Part shown: one piece after another, positions 7,576 to 15,001 of the stretch
How positions within the stretch are numbered: the first letter of the stretch is position 1
Layout of the letters: each line of letters starts with the position of its first letter
Source of the DNA: Streptomyces spongiae
GTDB lineage: Bacteria > Actinomycetota > Actinomycetes > Streptomycetales > Streptomycetaceae
Direction of reading: 5' to 3'
Length of the DNA stretch: 37,281 nucleotides
Assembly (NCBI RefSeq): GCF_009377185.1
Contig: NZ_VJZC01000040.1
Span: 1 to 37,281 of the forward strand
The notes under the pieces: generated by a model
The model's input: only the letters and a program-made list of their open reading frames with translations
What the model was told of the DNA's origin: nothing
Database searches by the model: none
Translations under genes and position numbers: made by a program

Positions 7576-7595
7576 CCGCCCGGCAAGCATTACCC
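7572..7595 (-). promoter_or_regulatory. Divergent sigma-B-type promoter for the DUF6158 gene
   Basis: Read on the minus strand: GGGT (7595-7592), 14 bases, GGGTAC (7577-7572). It uses the other half of the GGGTACCC palindrome at 7570-7577. The leader to the ATG at 7532 would be about 30-35 bases. Confidence 0.45.
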
Positions 7596-7617
7596 GAGCG
7601 GCACCCGGGAGGGAGCC

Positions 7618-8724
7618 ATGGATCTCGCCTTTCTGCATCCACTCTACGAACATCCGGGGCCCTGGGCCTCCGTGTACGTCGACACCTCGTCGCACTCGGA
7701 GTCCACTCCGCACGAGCGCTCCCTGGTGGCCCAGGCGGTCTCCCGGGAGCTCGCCGCCCAGGGCGCCGACGAACCGACCCGCGCGGCCGTGCAGCGGGCG
7801 GTGGACGAGCTGCGCCACACCGCCGAACCGCACGGCAGGGCCTTCTTCGCCCGGTCGGGCGAGGTGGTGCTGGATCCGCCGCTCGCCTACGCGCCGCCGG
7901 GCACCTCGGCCCACTGGGCGCCGCTGCCGCACGCCATCCCGCTGCTGGACCTCGCCGGGGAGGACCCGGTGTGCGTAGTGGCGTACGTGGACCGGCGGGG
8001 CGCGGACTTCGAGCTGCGTGACTCGCGGGGCAGTCAGGACGCGGGGACGGTGGCCGGACGGCAGTGGCCCGTGCACCGTACGAGCTCGGCCGACTGGTCC
8101 GAGCGGCACTTCCAGCTGCGGGTGGAGAACACCTGGGAGCACAACGCGGCGGAGATCGCCGACGCGCTCGCCGTGTGCCAGGAGGAGACCCGCGCCGACC
8201 TGCTGATCCTCGTCGGTGAGGAGCGCGAACGGCACTCCGTGCGGGAGCGGCTGCCCCAGCGGCTGCAGGACCTCGTGGTGGAGGCCCGGCACGGCGCGGG
8301 CAGCCGGCTGCTGGACGACGACGTGGAGCGGGCGCGCGCCGAACACGTGCACCGGCGGGCCGCGGAGGAGCTGGAGCGGTTCCTGGCGGCACGGGCCCCG
8401 GACGCCGAGGGGCGCACGGCCGCCGTGGAGAGCGTGCCCGCGCTGGTCGAGGCGGCCCGTGAGCACCGTATCGACGAGCTGCTGGTCCGTCCGGGCGGGC
8501 CCGACGCCCACCGCGAGGTGTGGATCGGCGAGGACCCGGACCAGCTGGCGATGCGGCGCACGGATCTGAAGGCGCTGGGAGAGCAGCACTCGTGGGCGGC
8601 CCGCGCGGACGACGCCCTGCTGCGTTCCGCGGTCGCGACCGACGCCCCGGCGCTCTCGGTGACAGCTGCCACGGCGGACGAGGTGCCCGTGGGCGGACTG
8701 GGGGCGCTGCTGCGCTGGAAGTGA
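7618..8724 (+). CDS. Bacterial eRF1-like (baeRF/Vms1-Rqc2-related) protein
   Basis: 368 residues. The N-terminus D-L-A-F-L-H-P-L-Y-E-H-P-G-P-W-A-S-V-Y-V-D-T-S and the later L-R-V-E-N-T-W-E-H-N-A-A-E-I-A-D-A and R-A-A-E-E-L-E-R-F segments place it in the actinobacterial group annotated as Vms1/Ankzf1-type or baeRF2 domain proteins, that is, homologues of peptide-chain release factor eRF1 without a demonstrated tRNA-hydrolase role in bacteria. The C-terminal part (I-D-E-L-L-V-R-P-G-G-P-D) keeps the order of an eRF1 domain 3. Start at ATG 7618 after GGGAGGGAGCC. A sigma-B-type promoter upstream suggests stress-time expression, perhaps in ribosome rescue or dormancy (inference). Confidence 0.85.
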   Translation: MDLAFLHPLYEHPGPWASVYVDTSSHSESTPHERSLVAQAVSRELAAQGADEPTRAAVQRAVDELRHTAEPHGRAFFARSGEVVLDPPLAYAPPGTSAHWAPLPHAIPLLDLAGEDPVCVVAYVDRRGADFELRDSRGSQDAGTVAGRQWPVHRTSSADWSERHFQLRVENTWEHNAAEIADALAVCQEETRADLLILVGEERERHSVRERLPQRLQDLVVEARHGAGSRLLDDDVERARAEHVHRRAAEELERFLAARAPDAEGRTAAVESVPALVEAAREHRIDELLVRPGGPDAHREVWIGEDPDQLAMRRTDLKALGEQHSWAARADDALLRSAVATDAPALSVTAATADEVPVGGLGALLRWK

Positions 8725-8742
8725 CCTTCTGATGCCGGGGGG

Positions 8743-8772
8743 ACCTATCTGACGCGCACCTATCTGACGCGC
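8743..8772. repeat. 15-bp tandem duplication over the ABC-F stop codon
   Basis: ACCTATCTGACGCGC occurs twice without a gap (8743-8757, 8758-8772). The TAG stop of the ABC-F gene (8762-8760) is inside the second copy, and because the unit is a multiple of three, an in-frame second TAG follows 15 bases later. Confidence 0.9.
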
Positions 8773-10379
8773 TCCACCCTCCGCTCGTCCCAGACCGGCT
8801 CCGGCGTCTCGCGTACGCGACCGTCGGAGCCGAAGACCAGATAGCGATCGAACGAACGAGCGAACCAGCGGTCGTGGGTGACCGCGAGTACCGTGCCCTC
8901 GAAGGCCTCCAGGCCCTCCTGGAGGGCTTCGGCGGACTCCAGGTCCAGGTTGTCCGTGGGCTCGTCCAGCAGCAGCGCGGTGACGCCCTCCAGCTCCAGG
9001 AGCAGGATCTGGAAGCGTGCCTGCTGGCCGCCGGAGAGCCGGTCGAAGCGCTGCTCGGCCTGGCCCGTCAGCTCGTAGCGGCGCAGCCGGGACATGGCGG
9101 CGCCACGGTCCTGGGCGTGCTCCTTCCACAGGATGTCGAGGAGCGTGCGGCCCTCCAGCTCCGGGTGGGCGTGGGTCTGCGCGAAGTGGCCGGGCACGAC
9201 CCGGGCACCCAGCCTCCACTGACCCGTGTGCGCCACGTCGTCGCCCGCGAGCAGGCGCAGGAAGTGCGACTTGCCGGAGCCGTTGGAGCCGAGGACCGCG
9301 ACCCGCTCGCCGTAGAAGACCTCCAGGTCGAAGGGTTTCATCAGCCCGGTGAGCTCAAGCCCCTCGCAGGTGACGGCTCTCACGCCGGTGCGGCCGCCCT
9401 TGAGCCGCATCCGGATGTCCTGCTCGCGCGGCGGCTCCGGCGGCGGGCCCACCTCCTCGAACTTGCGCAGCCGGGTCTGGGCGGCGCGGTAGCGGGAGGC
9501 CAGATCGGCGCTGTTCTCGGCGGCCTGACGCAGCGTCAGCACGAGTTTCTTCAGCTGGGCGTGCTTCTCGTCCCAGCGGCGCCTGAGTTCCTCGAACCGC
9601 TCGAAGCGCTGCCGCCGCGCCTCGTGGTACGTGGCGAAGCCGCCGCCGTGCACCCACGCGTCCGCACCCGCCGGGCCCGGTTCCACGCTCACGATCTTCT
9701 CGGCGGAACGGGCCAGCAGCTCCCGGTCGTGCGAGACGAAGAGCACGGTCTTGCGGGTCTCCTTCAGCCGCTCCTCCAGCCACCGCTTGCCGGGAACGTC
9801 GAGGTAGTTGTCGGGCTCGTCGAGGAGCAGCACCTCGTCGGTGCCGCGCAGCAGGGCCTCCAGCACGAGCCGCTTCTGCTCACCGCCGGACAGGGTGCTC
9901 ACCTGCCGCCACTGCGCCCTCTCGTACGGCACTCCGAGCGCGGCCACGGTGCAGATGTCCCAGAGCGTCTCGGCCTCGTACCCGCGAGCCTCGGCCCAGT
10001 CGGCGAGGGCCTGCGCGTACCGGAGCTGGGCGGCCTCGTCGTCCACGGTCATGATGGCGTGCTCGGCTGCGTCGACGACCCGGGCCGCTTCCCGGATGCG
10101 CGGCGGCGCCACGGACACGAGCAGGTCGCGCACGGTCGTCTCGTCCCGTACGGACCCCACGAACTGCCGCATCACGCCCAGCCCGCCGCTCACCCCGACA
10201 CTCCCGCCGTGCGGCTTCAACTCGCCCGAGAGCAGCCGCAGCAGCGTGGTCTTGCCCGCCCCGTTGGGTCCGACGAGGGCGACGACGGCCCCCTCTCCGA
10301 CGCGGAACGACACATCGCCGAGCAGCGCCCTCCCGTCGGGAAGGTAGTACTCCAGGTGCGCGGCTTCCAGGTGTCCCAT
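8760..10379 (-). CDS. ABC-F family ATPase (two nucleotide-binding domains, no membrane part)
   Basis: 539 residues with two ATP-binding cassettes. First: Walker A G-P-N-G-A-G-K-T-T, signature L-S-G-G-E-Q-K-R, Walker B L-L-L-D-E-P-D-N-Y-L-D, switch S-H-D-R. Second: G-S-N-G-S-G-K-S-H-F, L-S-G-G-Q-Q-A-R-F, L-L-L-D-E-P-T-D-N-L-D, T-H-D-R. Between them is a charged helical linker (about residues 245-320). No transmembrane segment. ABC-F proteins act on the ribosome, as translation factors or as target-protecting antibiotic resistance factors; which one is not decidable here. The His after the second Walker A Ser, and D-N-Y for T-N-H in the first Walker B, are mild departures. Start at ATG 10379, the point where homology begins; no clear Shine-Dalgarno. 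Confidence 0.93.
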   Translation of the reverse strand: MGHLEAAHLEYYLPDGRALLGDVSFRVGEGAVVALVGPNGAGKTTLLRLLSGELKPHGGSVGVSGGLGVMRQFVGSVRDETTVRDLLVSVAPPRIREAARVVDAAEHAIMTVDDEAAQLRYAQALADWAEARGYEAETLWDICTVAALGVPYERAQWRQVSTLSGGEQKRLVLEALLRGTDEVLLLDEPDNYLDVPGKRWLEERLKETRKTVLFVSHDRELLARSAEKIVSVEPGPAGADAWVHGGGFATYHEARRQRFERFEELRRRWDEKHAQLKKLVLTLRQAAENSADLASRYRAAQTRLRKFEEVGPPPEPPREQDIRMRLKGGRTGVRAVTCEGLELTGLMKPFDLEVFYGERVAVLGSNGSGKSHFLRLLAGDDVAHTGQWRLGARVVPGHFAQTHAHPELEGRTLLDILWKEHAQDRGAAMSRLRRYELTGQAEQRFDRLSGGQQARFQILLLELEGVTALLLDEPTDNLDLESAEALQEGLEAFEGTVLAVTHDRWFARSFDRYLVFGSDGRVRETPEPVWDERRVERVR

Positions 10380-10460
10380 GAGCAGGCATTGTCCGGGTCG
10401 CCCCGGCCGCGGGCAAACCCATTTCGAAGGGTGCGCGACCGAACCCCGGGCGGCCGCGAC

Positions 10461-10490
10461 TTGACACGGACCAGCCGCCCTGGGGTACCC
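10461..10490 (+). promoter_or_regulatory. Promoter candidate, TTGACA with GGGTACCC, probably leaderless
   Basis: TTGACA (10461-10466) is a perfect housekeeping -35; 16 bases later comes GGGTAC within the palindrome GGGTACCC (10483-10490). The ATG at 10498 follows at once and has no Shine-Dalgarno. No GNNT lies at sigma-B spacing, so this looks like a housekeeping or hybrid promoter giving a leaderless transcript. Confidence 0.4.
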
Positions 10491-10497
10491 GTGCCCC

Positions 10498-11994
10498 ATG
10501 AGCCCAGATGTCGATCTCACCGTCCGCCCCCCGGGTCACCACATCCTCAGGGACCGTTTCCTGGCCGCGGACAGCCGTCTGTTCGAAGGGGTGGCGACCC
10601 GCCACTGGCCCGGCGCCGACACCGTGCTGCCCCGGCTGAGCCGCGCGGCGAACCACGGGGTGCTGTGGTTCGCCACTGCGGCGGCCCTCGCCGCGACGCG
10701 GAGCCCGAGGGCCCGACGGGCGGCCGCACGGGGCGTCGCGTCGCTCGCCCTCGCCTCGGCGACCATCAACACCCTCGGCAAGCGTTCGGTCCGCCGCCCG
10801 CGTCCGCTCCTCGACAACGTCCCGATGGCCCGGCAGCTCAAGCGGCAGCCGATCACCACGTCGTTCCCGTCGGGACACTCGGCGTCCGCGGCGGCCTTCG
10901 CGACGGGCGTCGCCCTGGAGTCCCGCGGCTGGGGGGCGACCGTCGCGCCGGTGGCCGCCGCGGTCGCGCTGTCCCGCGTCTACACGGGCGTCCACTTCCC
11001 GAGCGACGTCCTGGTGGGCGCCGCCCTGGGCGTGGGCGCCGCCTACGCCGTACGCGGCCTCGTGCCCACCCGCGACCTGCTCCCGCCGCCCGGCCGCCCG
11101 CGCGCCGAGGCCCCCGCGCTGCCCGACGGCGAGGGTCTGGTCGTCGTCGCCAACGGGGGCGCGGCCACCGCCGACCGCGTACGCGCGCTGCAGTCCGCCC
11201 TGCCCCTCGCCGAGGTCGTGGAGTGCGGACCGGACGACGTGCGGACCGAGTTGGAGAAGGCGGCCACGCACGCCCGGGTGCTCGGCGTGTGCGGCGGCGA
11301 CGGCACGGTGAACGCGGCGGCGGAGGTGGCCCTGCGCCACGGCGTCCCCCTCGCCGTCCTCCCCGGCGGCACGCTCAACCACTTCGCGCAGGACCTGGGC
11401 GTCGAGGACGCACGGGACCTCGCCCGGGCACTGGCCGACGGGCACGCGGTCCGCGTGGACGTGGGGCGGTTCTCCTCCGGTGACACCGAGGGCGTGTTCC
11501 TCAACACGTGCAGCCTGGGCGTCTACCCGGAGCTGGTCCGCGTCCGCGAGCGCTGGTCGCGGGTGATCGGCGGCTGGCCCGCCGGTCTGCTCGGCGCGGC
11601 GCGCGTCCTGCGTACGGACCACCACCCCATGGAGGCCCGGTTCCAGGAACGGACGCGCCCGCTGTGGCTGCTGTTCGCCGGCAACGGCACGTACCACCGC
11701 ATGGGCCCCGTTCCCGGCCGTCGCTACGACCTCGCCGACGGTCTGCTCGACGTGCGCGTGGTGCACGGCGACGGGCACCCGGCCCTGCGCCTGCTCGCCG
11801 CCGCCGCGGCGGGCCCGCTGACGCGCTCCCCCGCCCACGCGGCGGTACGCGTCGACCGCTTCCACGTGGACGGCATCACCCCGGGCACCTTCCTCGCCTA
11901 CGACGGCGAGGTCACAGAGATCTCGGGCGACCTGACCCTGAGCAAGCTCCCGGAGGCGCTGACGGTCTACCGCCCGTTCCCGGTGCGCCCCTGA
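10498..11994 (+). CDS. PAP2 phosphatase / diacylglycerol kinase fusion
   Basis: 498 residues in two domains. Residues about 20-190 are a PAP2-type lipid phosphatase: K95-x5-R101-P, P-S-G-H (124-127), and S159-R-x5-H166-x3-D170, all three motifs complete, set among hydrophobic helices. Residues about 205-498 are a DgkB/YegS-type lipid kinase: V-V-V-A-N-G-G, C-G-G-D-G-T-V-N-A-A-A-E, L-P-G-G-T-L-N-H-F-A-Q-D-L-G, and the C-terminal beta-sandwich with D-G-L-L-D-V-R-V. The two activities would act on phosphatidate/diacylglycerol or undecaprenyl-type lipids at the membrane; this fused layout is recurrent in actinobacteria. Its TGA stop forms the loop of intergenic element copy 2. Confidence 0.92.
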   Translation: MSPDVDLTVRPPGHHILRDRFLAADSRLFEGVATRHWPGADTVLPRLSRAANHGVLWFATAAALAATRSPRARRAAARGVASLALASATINTLGKRSVRRPRPLLDNVPMARQLKRQPITTSFPSGHSASAAAFATGVALESRGWGATVAPVAAAVALSRVYTGVHFPSDVLVGAALGVGAAYAVRGLVPTRDLLPPPGRPRAEAPALPDGEGLVVVANGGAATADRVRALQSALPLAEVVECGPDDVRTELEKAATHARVLGVCGGDGTVNAAAEVALRHGVPLAVLPGGTLNHFAQDLGVEDARDLARALADGHAVRVDVGRFSSGDTEGVFLNTCSLGVYPELVRVRERWSRVIGGWPAGLLGAARVLRTDHHPMEARFQERTRPLWLLFAGNGTYHRMGPVPGRRYDLADGLLDVRVVHGDGHPALRLLAAAAAGPLTRSPAHAAVRVDRFHVDGITPGTFLAYDGEVTEISGDLTLSKLPEALTVYRPFPVRP

Positions 11995-12042
11995 AAGGGG
12001 CGCGGGGAACTGCGCGACCAGCCACGAACCACCCGCAGCCGG
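11985..12042 (+). repeat. Dispersed intergenic element, copy 2
   Basis: GCGCCCC (11985-11991), loop TGAAA, GGGGCGC (11997-12003), then GGGGAACTGCGCGACCAGCC and a tail to ACCCGCAGCC. The TGA of the loop is the stop codon of the PAP2/kinase gene, so the hairpin begins inside the coding sequence and would work as its terminator. A further AACAGCAA-N-CCC stretch matches copy 1. Confidence 0.85.
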
Positions 12043-12137
12043 TACCAAACAGCAAACCCGGCGGCGCTCTCGACCATCCCACATAGCGATACGTCGGTCT
12101 CAACATTCGACATGGCGGCGTACGGTGACAGCTACCT

Positions 12138-12164
12138 CCCCGTGGAGCGAACCGCTCCACGGGG
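12138..12164 (+). promoter_or_regulatory. Hairpin in the leader of the methyltransferase gene
   Basis: CCCCGTGGAGC (12138-12148) and GCTCCACGGGG (12154-12164) are perfect complements around GAACC; one more G-C pair can close the loop. It ends 22 bases before the ATG at 12187, just ahead of the GAGGGGA ribosome binding site, so it could attenuate or shield translation, or be a terminator of the preceding gene. Confidence 0.5.
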
Positions 12165-12186
12165 CCACGAGACGAGGGGACCCGCC

Positions 12187-13020
12187 ATGTCGAAGCCGCA
12201 GGAGACCGCCGTCTACACACACGGACACCACGAGTCGGTACTGCGCTCGCACACGTGGCGGACGGCCGCCAACTCGGCGGCCTACCTGCTCGGTTCGCTC
12301 AAGCCCCACATGAAGGTCCTGGACATCGGCTGCGGCCCGGGCACCATCACCGCGGACCTGGCCGAGTTCGTCCCGGACGGGCACGTCACCGGCGTGGACC
12401 GCGCTCCGGGCATCCTGGACCAGGCGCGGGCCACGGCCGCCGAGCGGGGCCTGACGAACGTCGACTTCGCGGTGGCGGACGTGCACGCGCTGGAGTACCC
12501 GGACGACACCTTCTGCGTGGTCCACGCCCACCAGGTGCTCCAGCACGTGGGCGACCCGGTGCGGGCGCTGCGCGAGATGGTCCGGGTGACGAAGCCGGGC
12601 GGCTACGTCGCGGTCCGGGACGCCGACTACGCGTCGATGGCCTGGTTCCCCCTGTCACCGGGCCTGGACGACTGGCTGGACCTGTACCGGAGGGTCGCCC
12701 GCGCCAACGGCGGCGAGCCGGACGCGGGGCGGCGGCTGCGGTCCTGGGCGCTGCGGGCCGGTCTCACCGACATCACCGCCACGTCCGCCACCTGGACGTT
12801 CGCCACGGCGGAGGAACGGGCCTGGTGGAGCGGACTGTGGGCGGACCGGACCCTGGCGTCCGCGTACGCGGAGCGCGCCGCGCAGAGTGGCAACGCGACA
12901 CCGGAGGAACTCGGGGCGGTGTCCGAGGCGTGGCGGGAATGGGGCCGGCAGGAGGACGGCTGGTTCTCCGTTCTCCACGGGGAGATTCTGTGCCGGAAGC
13001 GAATCCGCAACCGGAAGTGA
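12187..13020 (+). CDS. Class I SAM-dependent methyltransferase (UbiE/Methyltransf_11 type)
   Basis: 277 residues. SAM-binding motif I is V-L-D-I-G-C-G-P-G-T-I-T (about 43-54), followed by G-V-D-R-A-P as the ribose-binding acidic strand, A-D-V-H-A-L-E-Y-P-D-D-T-F, and V-H-A-H-Q-V-L-Q-H-V. The C-terminal third (D-W-L-D-L-Y-R-R-V-A-R-A-N-G-G-E-P) is the usual helical cap of this group. Start at ATG 12187 from the GAGGGGA site; an in-frame ATG at 12112 would run through the hairpin. The substrate cannot be told from sequence. It may be co-transcribed with the 56-aa hydrophobic protein that begins 63 bases after it. Confidence 0.92.
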   Translation: MSKPQETAVYTHGHHESVLRSHTWRTAANSAAYLLGSLKPHMKVLDIGCGPGTITADLAEFVPDGHVTGVDRAPGILDQARATAAERGLTNVDFAVADVHALEYPDDTFCVVHAHQVLQHVGDPVRALREMVRVTKPGGYVAVRDADYASMAWFPLSPGLDDWLDLYRRVARANGGEPDAGRRLRSWALRAGLTDITATSATWTFATAEERAWWSGLWADRTLASAYAERAAQSGNATPEELGAVSEAWREWGRQEDGWFSVLHGEILCRKRIRNRK

Positions 13021-13082
13021 ATTGTAACGGCGAGGCCTGATTCCGGTAATTCGGGTCACTCGAAAAAGCAGGAGGTGTCAGA

Positions 13083-13253
13083 ATGGTTCCCATCCTGCTT
13101 GTTCTGCTTTTGGCCCTGATTCTCTTCGGCGCCGGATTCGCGGTGAAGGTGCTCTGGTGGATCGCCCTCGCTGTTCTCGTGCTCTGGCTCCTGGGATTCC
13201 TCGTGCGCGGTACGAGCTCGGCGGGCACCCGGGGCCGCTGGTACCGCTGGTAG
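13083..13253 (+). CDS. 56-aa hydrophobic protein, two close membrane helices
   Basis: Too short for most ORF cut-offs. Translation gives M-V-P-I-L-L-V-L-L-L-A-L-I-L-F-G-A-G-F-A, then a second hydrophobic run V-L-W-W-I-A-L-A-V-L-V-L-W-L-L-G-F-L, and an R-G-R-W-Y-R-W C-terminus. A very strong AGGAGGTG ribosome binding site lies 6 bases before the ATG. This is the short hydrophobic protein found widely in Streptomyces with the same R-W-Y-R-W ending; function unknown, sometimes near stress genes. It ends 33 bases from the convergent gvpK stop. Confidence 0.85.
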   Translation: MVPILLVLLLALILFGAGFAVKVLWWIALAVLVLWLLGFLVRGTSSAGTRGRWYRW

Positions 13254-13264
13254 CGGAATCAGCG

Positions 13265-13282
13265 GGCCCGGCGAACCGGGTC
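13265..13282. terminator. Short hairpin between convergent genes
   Basis: GGCCCGG (13265-13271), loop CGAA, CCGGGTC (13276-13282), 7 pairs with one G-U. It lies between the hydrophobic protein stop (13253) and the gvpK stop (13287), so it could serve both. Confidence 0.45.
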
Positions 13283-13286
13283 GCTA

Positions 13287-13577
13287 TCAGTCCCGGGGAA
13301 GCAGCGGTCCGAGCGGCCCGAGGTCCAGGTTCAGGTCCTCGGGCCGCAGGCCGTAGCGGTCGCGCAGTTCGGCCATGCGGTCCTCGAGCAGCATCAGGGT
13401 GAGCCCGATGCGCTCCTCCTGCTCCTCCGTCAACTCGCCTGTGTCGAACCGGCGAACGGCCTGCCGCTCCATGAGCTGACGCAGCAGTTCGACGACGGTC
13501 AGGACGAGCTTCACCAAGTCCCGCTCCACCGTGTCGGGTTCGAGGTCGAGACGGTTCCTGTTCCTGCCGGTGGTCAC
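13287..13577 (-). CDS. gvpK: Gas vesicle protein GvpK
   Basis: 96 residues. R-L-D-L-E-P-D-T-V-E-R-D-L-V-K-L-V-L-T-V-V-E-L-L-R-Q-L-M-E-R-Q-A-V-R-R and L-T-E-E-Q-E-E-R-I-G-L-T-L-M-L-L-E are the family core, a helical accessory protein needed for vesicle formation in several bacteria. Start is GTG 13577, one base after the gvpS stop, so it is the last gene of the operon. C-terminal D-L-G-P-L-G-P-L-L is conserved in the Streptomyces version. Confidence 0.93.
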   Translation of the reverse strand: MTTGRNRNRLDLEPDTVERDLVKLVLTVVELLRQLMERQAVRRFDTGELTEEQEERIGLTLMLLEDRMAELRDRYGLRPEDLNLDLGPLGPLLPRD

Positions 13578-13578
13578 T

Positions 13579-13767
13579 TCACTCCAACTCCCCCCACGGT
13601 GCGGGGACCTGCTCGTTCACCGAGCTGATGAGCGCGTTGAGGTCGATGCGGACGAGGTCCACGTCCGCGATGCGCAGGGTGAGGTCGCCGGTGATGACGA
13701 CCCCGCCCGCGAGCAGCCGGTCGAGCAGGTCGACGAGGGCGATCTCACGGCGTTCGACGACGGTCAC
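13579..13767 (-). CDS. gvpS: Gas vesicle protein GvpS (GvpA-fold, short)
   Basis: 62 residues, the shortest of the three GvpA-fold proteins here. E-I-A-L-V-D-L-L-D-R-L-L-A-G-G-V-V-I-T-G-D followed by L-R-I-A-D-V-D-L-V-R-I-D-L-N-A-L-I-S-S-V is the helix-strand-strand-helix core of GvpA. It lacks any tail. The GTG start at 13767 overlaps the gvpL stop (GTGA, 13764-13767), which also decides the start against the much longer upstream frame. Likely a minor shell or nucleating subunit. Confidence 0.9.
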   Translation of the reverse strand: MTVVERREIALVDLLDRLLAGGVVITGDLTLRIADVDLVRIDLNALISSVNEQVPAPWGELE

Positions 13768-14558
13768 GCGTTCTCCTCCTCGGGCCCTTCGGCTCGCTGC
13801 GTCTCCCCCATCTCCCCGGTGAAGGAGTAGGCGGCCCACGGTCCGGTGAGCTCGACACGCAGTCCGGGGACGTCGTCCTTCGTACGGTCCACGGCTTCCA
13901 CGAATTCCTCGGATTTCCCGCGCGGGACGAGATAGGCGGCATTCAGTACGTTCCGGCCGGCGAATCCGGAAAGCGTGGGATTCTGTGGTGCGTGCAACCG
14001 GAAATCCTCTGCACGTCCGGAAAGGGTTTCGTGCAGGCGGCGGGCGAACGTCTCGGCCTTTTCCCACATGTCCTCGTGGGACCGGTTGCGCATACGCCGC
14101 TGCCGCAGATAGTCGCGCCCGGACGCGGCTTTCTCGGGCGGGCGGGCGGTCTCGGCGGCCTCCGTGTCGAGGTAGACCTTGACGCCCCACTCCACCCGGC
14201 CCTCCAGCCGGTCCAGCGTCCGCCCGAAGGCTTCCTCGCGGGTCTCCATCATGACGCGGACGCCGCTGTCGTCACGGAAGACGGTGCCGAGCCGGAGAGG
14301 CAGGGGCGTGGTGACCGCGGTGAGCGCGTCGATCACGCCTTGGTGGGCACGGGCCGTGTCGGTCAGCCAGTCCAGGTCCTCCAGGTGCGCCTTCAGTGGC
14401 CCCTCGGCGAAGTCGCGCTCGGGCACCTCGCTGAGGACGGCGATCAGGCCGTGGTGCGACAGGAGCTTCGGCGGCGCGCCCGCGACCCCGGTCAGCTGGG
14501 ACTGGAGCGCGGCGCCGAAGGGCCGGCACACGGCGTAGACGTACCGCAGTCCGGTCAT
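13764..14558 (-). CDS. gvpL: Gas vesicle protein GvpL (GvpL/GvpF family)
   Basis: 264 residues. Begins M-T-G-L-R-Y-V-Y-A-V-C-R, then G-L-I-A-V-L-S-E-V-P, A-H-Q-G-V-I-D-A-L and L-P-L-R-L-G-T-V-F-R-D-D, the ferredoxin-like first half of the family; the second half has W-G-V-K-V-Y-L-D and L-N-A-A-Y-L-V-P-R with a G-P-W-A-A-Y-S-F-T ending. GvpF/L proteins are thought to assist assembly by contacting GvpA. Compared with GvpF in the same operon it is slightly longer and has an acidic end. It starts within the gvpJ stop (TGATG). Confidence 0.93.
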   Translation of the reverse strand: MTGLRYVYAVCRPFGAALQSQLTGVAGAPPKLLSHHGLIAVLSEVPERDFAEGPLKAHLEDLDWLTDTARAHQGVIDALTAVTTPLPLRLGTVFRDDSGVRVMMETREEAFGRTLDRLEGRVEWGVKVYLDTEAAETARPPEKAASGRDYLRQRRMRNRSHEDMWEKAETFARRLHETLSGRAEDFRLHAPQNPTLSGFAGRNVLNAAYLVPRGKSEEFVEAVDRTKDDVPGLRVELTGPWAAYSFTGEMGETQRAEGPEEENA

Positions 14559-15001
14559 CAGGTCTCCTCCTCCTGCTCCTGCTGCTCCATCTGCTCCTCC
14601 AACTCCTCCCGTCGGCGGCGCCGCTCGCCCTGCTCCAGTGACGGTTCGGCCCGGGTGCGGCCACGGCCCTCCAGCAACGCCTCGCTCTCCGGGCGTCCCT
14701 CTTCGATCGCCGCGAGCCGGGCGCGCAACTCGGCGTTCTCACGGTTGAGTTCCTCGCGGCGCGCCTTCGAGCTCAACATCGGGTCGGTCTCCCACCAGTC
14801 GATGCCCATCTCCTTCGCCTTGTCGACGGAGGCGACGATGAGGCGGAGCTTGATGGTGAGCAGTTCGATGTCGAGCAGGTTGATACGGATGTCTCCCGCG
14901 ATCACCAGCCCCTTGTCGAGCACACGTTCGAGTATGTCGGCCAGGTTGGCGCTGCCACCCTGGCCGTACGGTTCCGGTGCCCGGCCGGGAGGAAACGTCA
15001 T
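14558..15001 (-). CDS. gvpJ: Gas vesicle protein GvpJ (GvpA-fold with charged coiled tail)
   Basis: 147 residues. N-L-A-D-I-L-E-R-V-L-D-K-G-L-V-I-A-G-D-I-R-I-N-L-L-D-I-E-L-L-T-I-K-L-R-L-I-V-A-S-V-D-K-A (about 19-62) is the GvpA core; W-W-E-T-D-P follows as in GvpJ. Residues about 78-147 are a charged, E/Q/R-rich helix, probably coiled coil, ending in E-Q-M-E-Q-Q-E-Q-E-E-E-T. The ATG overlaps the gvpZ stop as ATGA (14998-15001). In other organisms GvpJ sits at vesicle tips or helps nucleation. Confidence 0.92.
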   Translation of the reverse strand: MTFPPGRAPEPYGQGGSANLADILERVLDKGLVIAGDIRINLLDIELLTIKLRLIVASVDKAKEMGIDWWETDPMLSSKARREELNRENAELRARLAAIEEGRPESEALLEGRGRTRAEPSLEQGERRRRREELEEQMEQQEQEEET

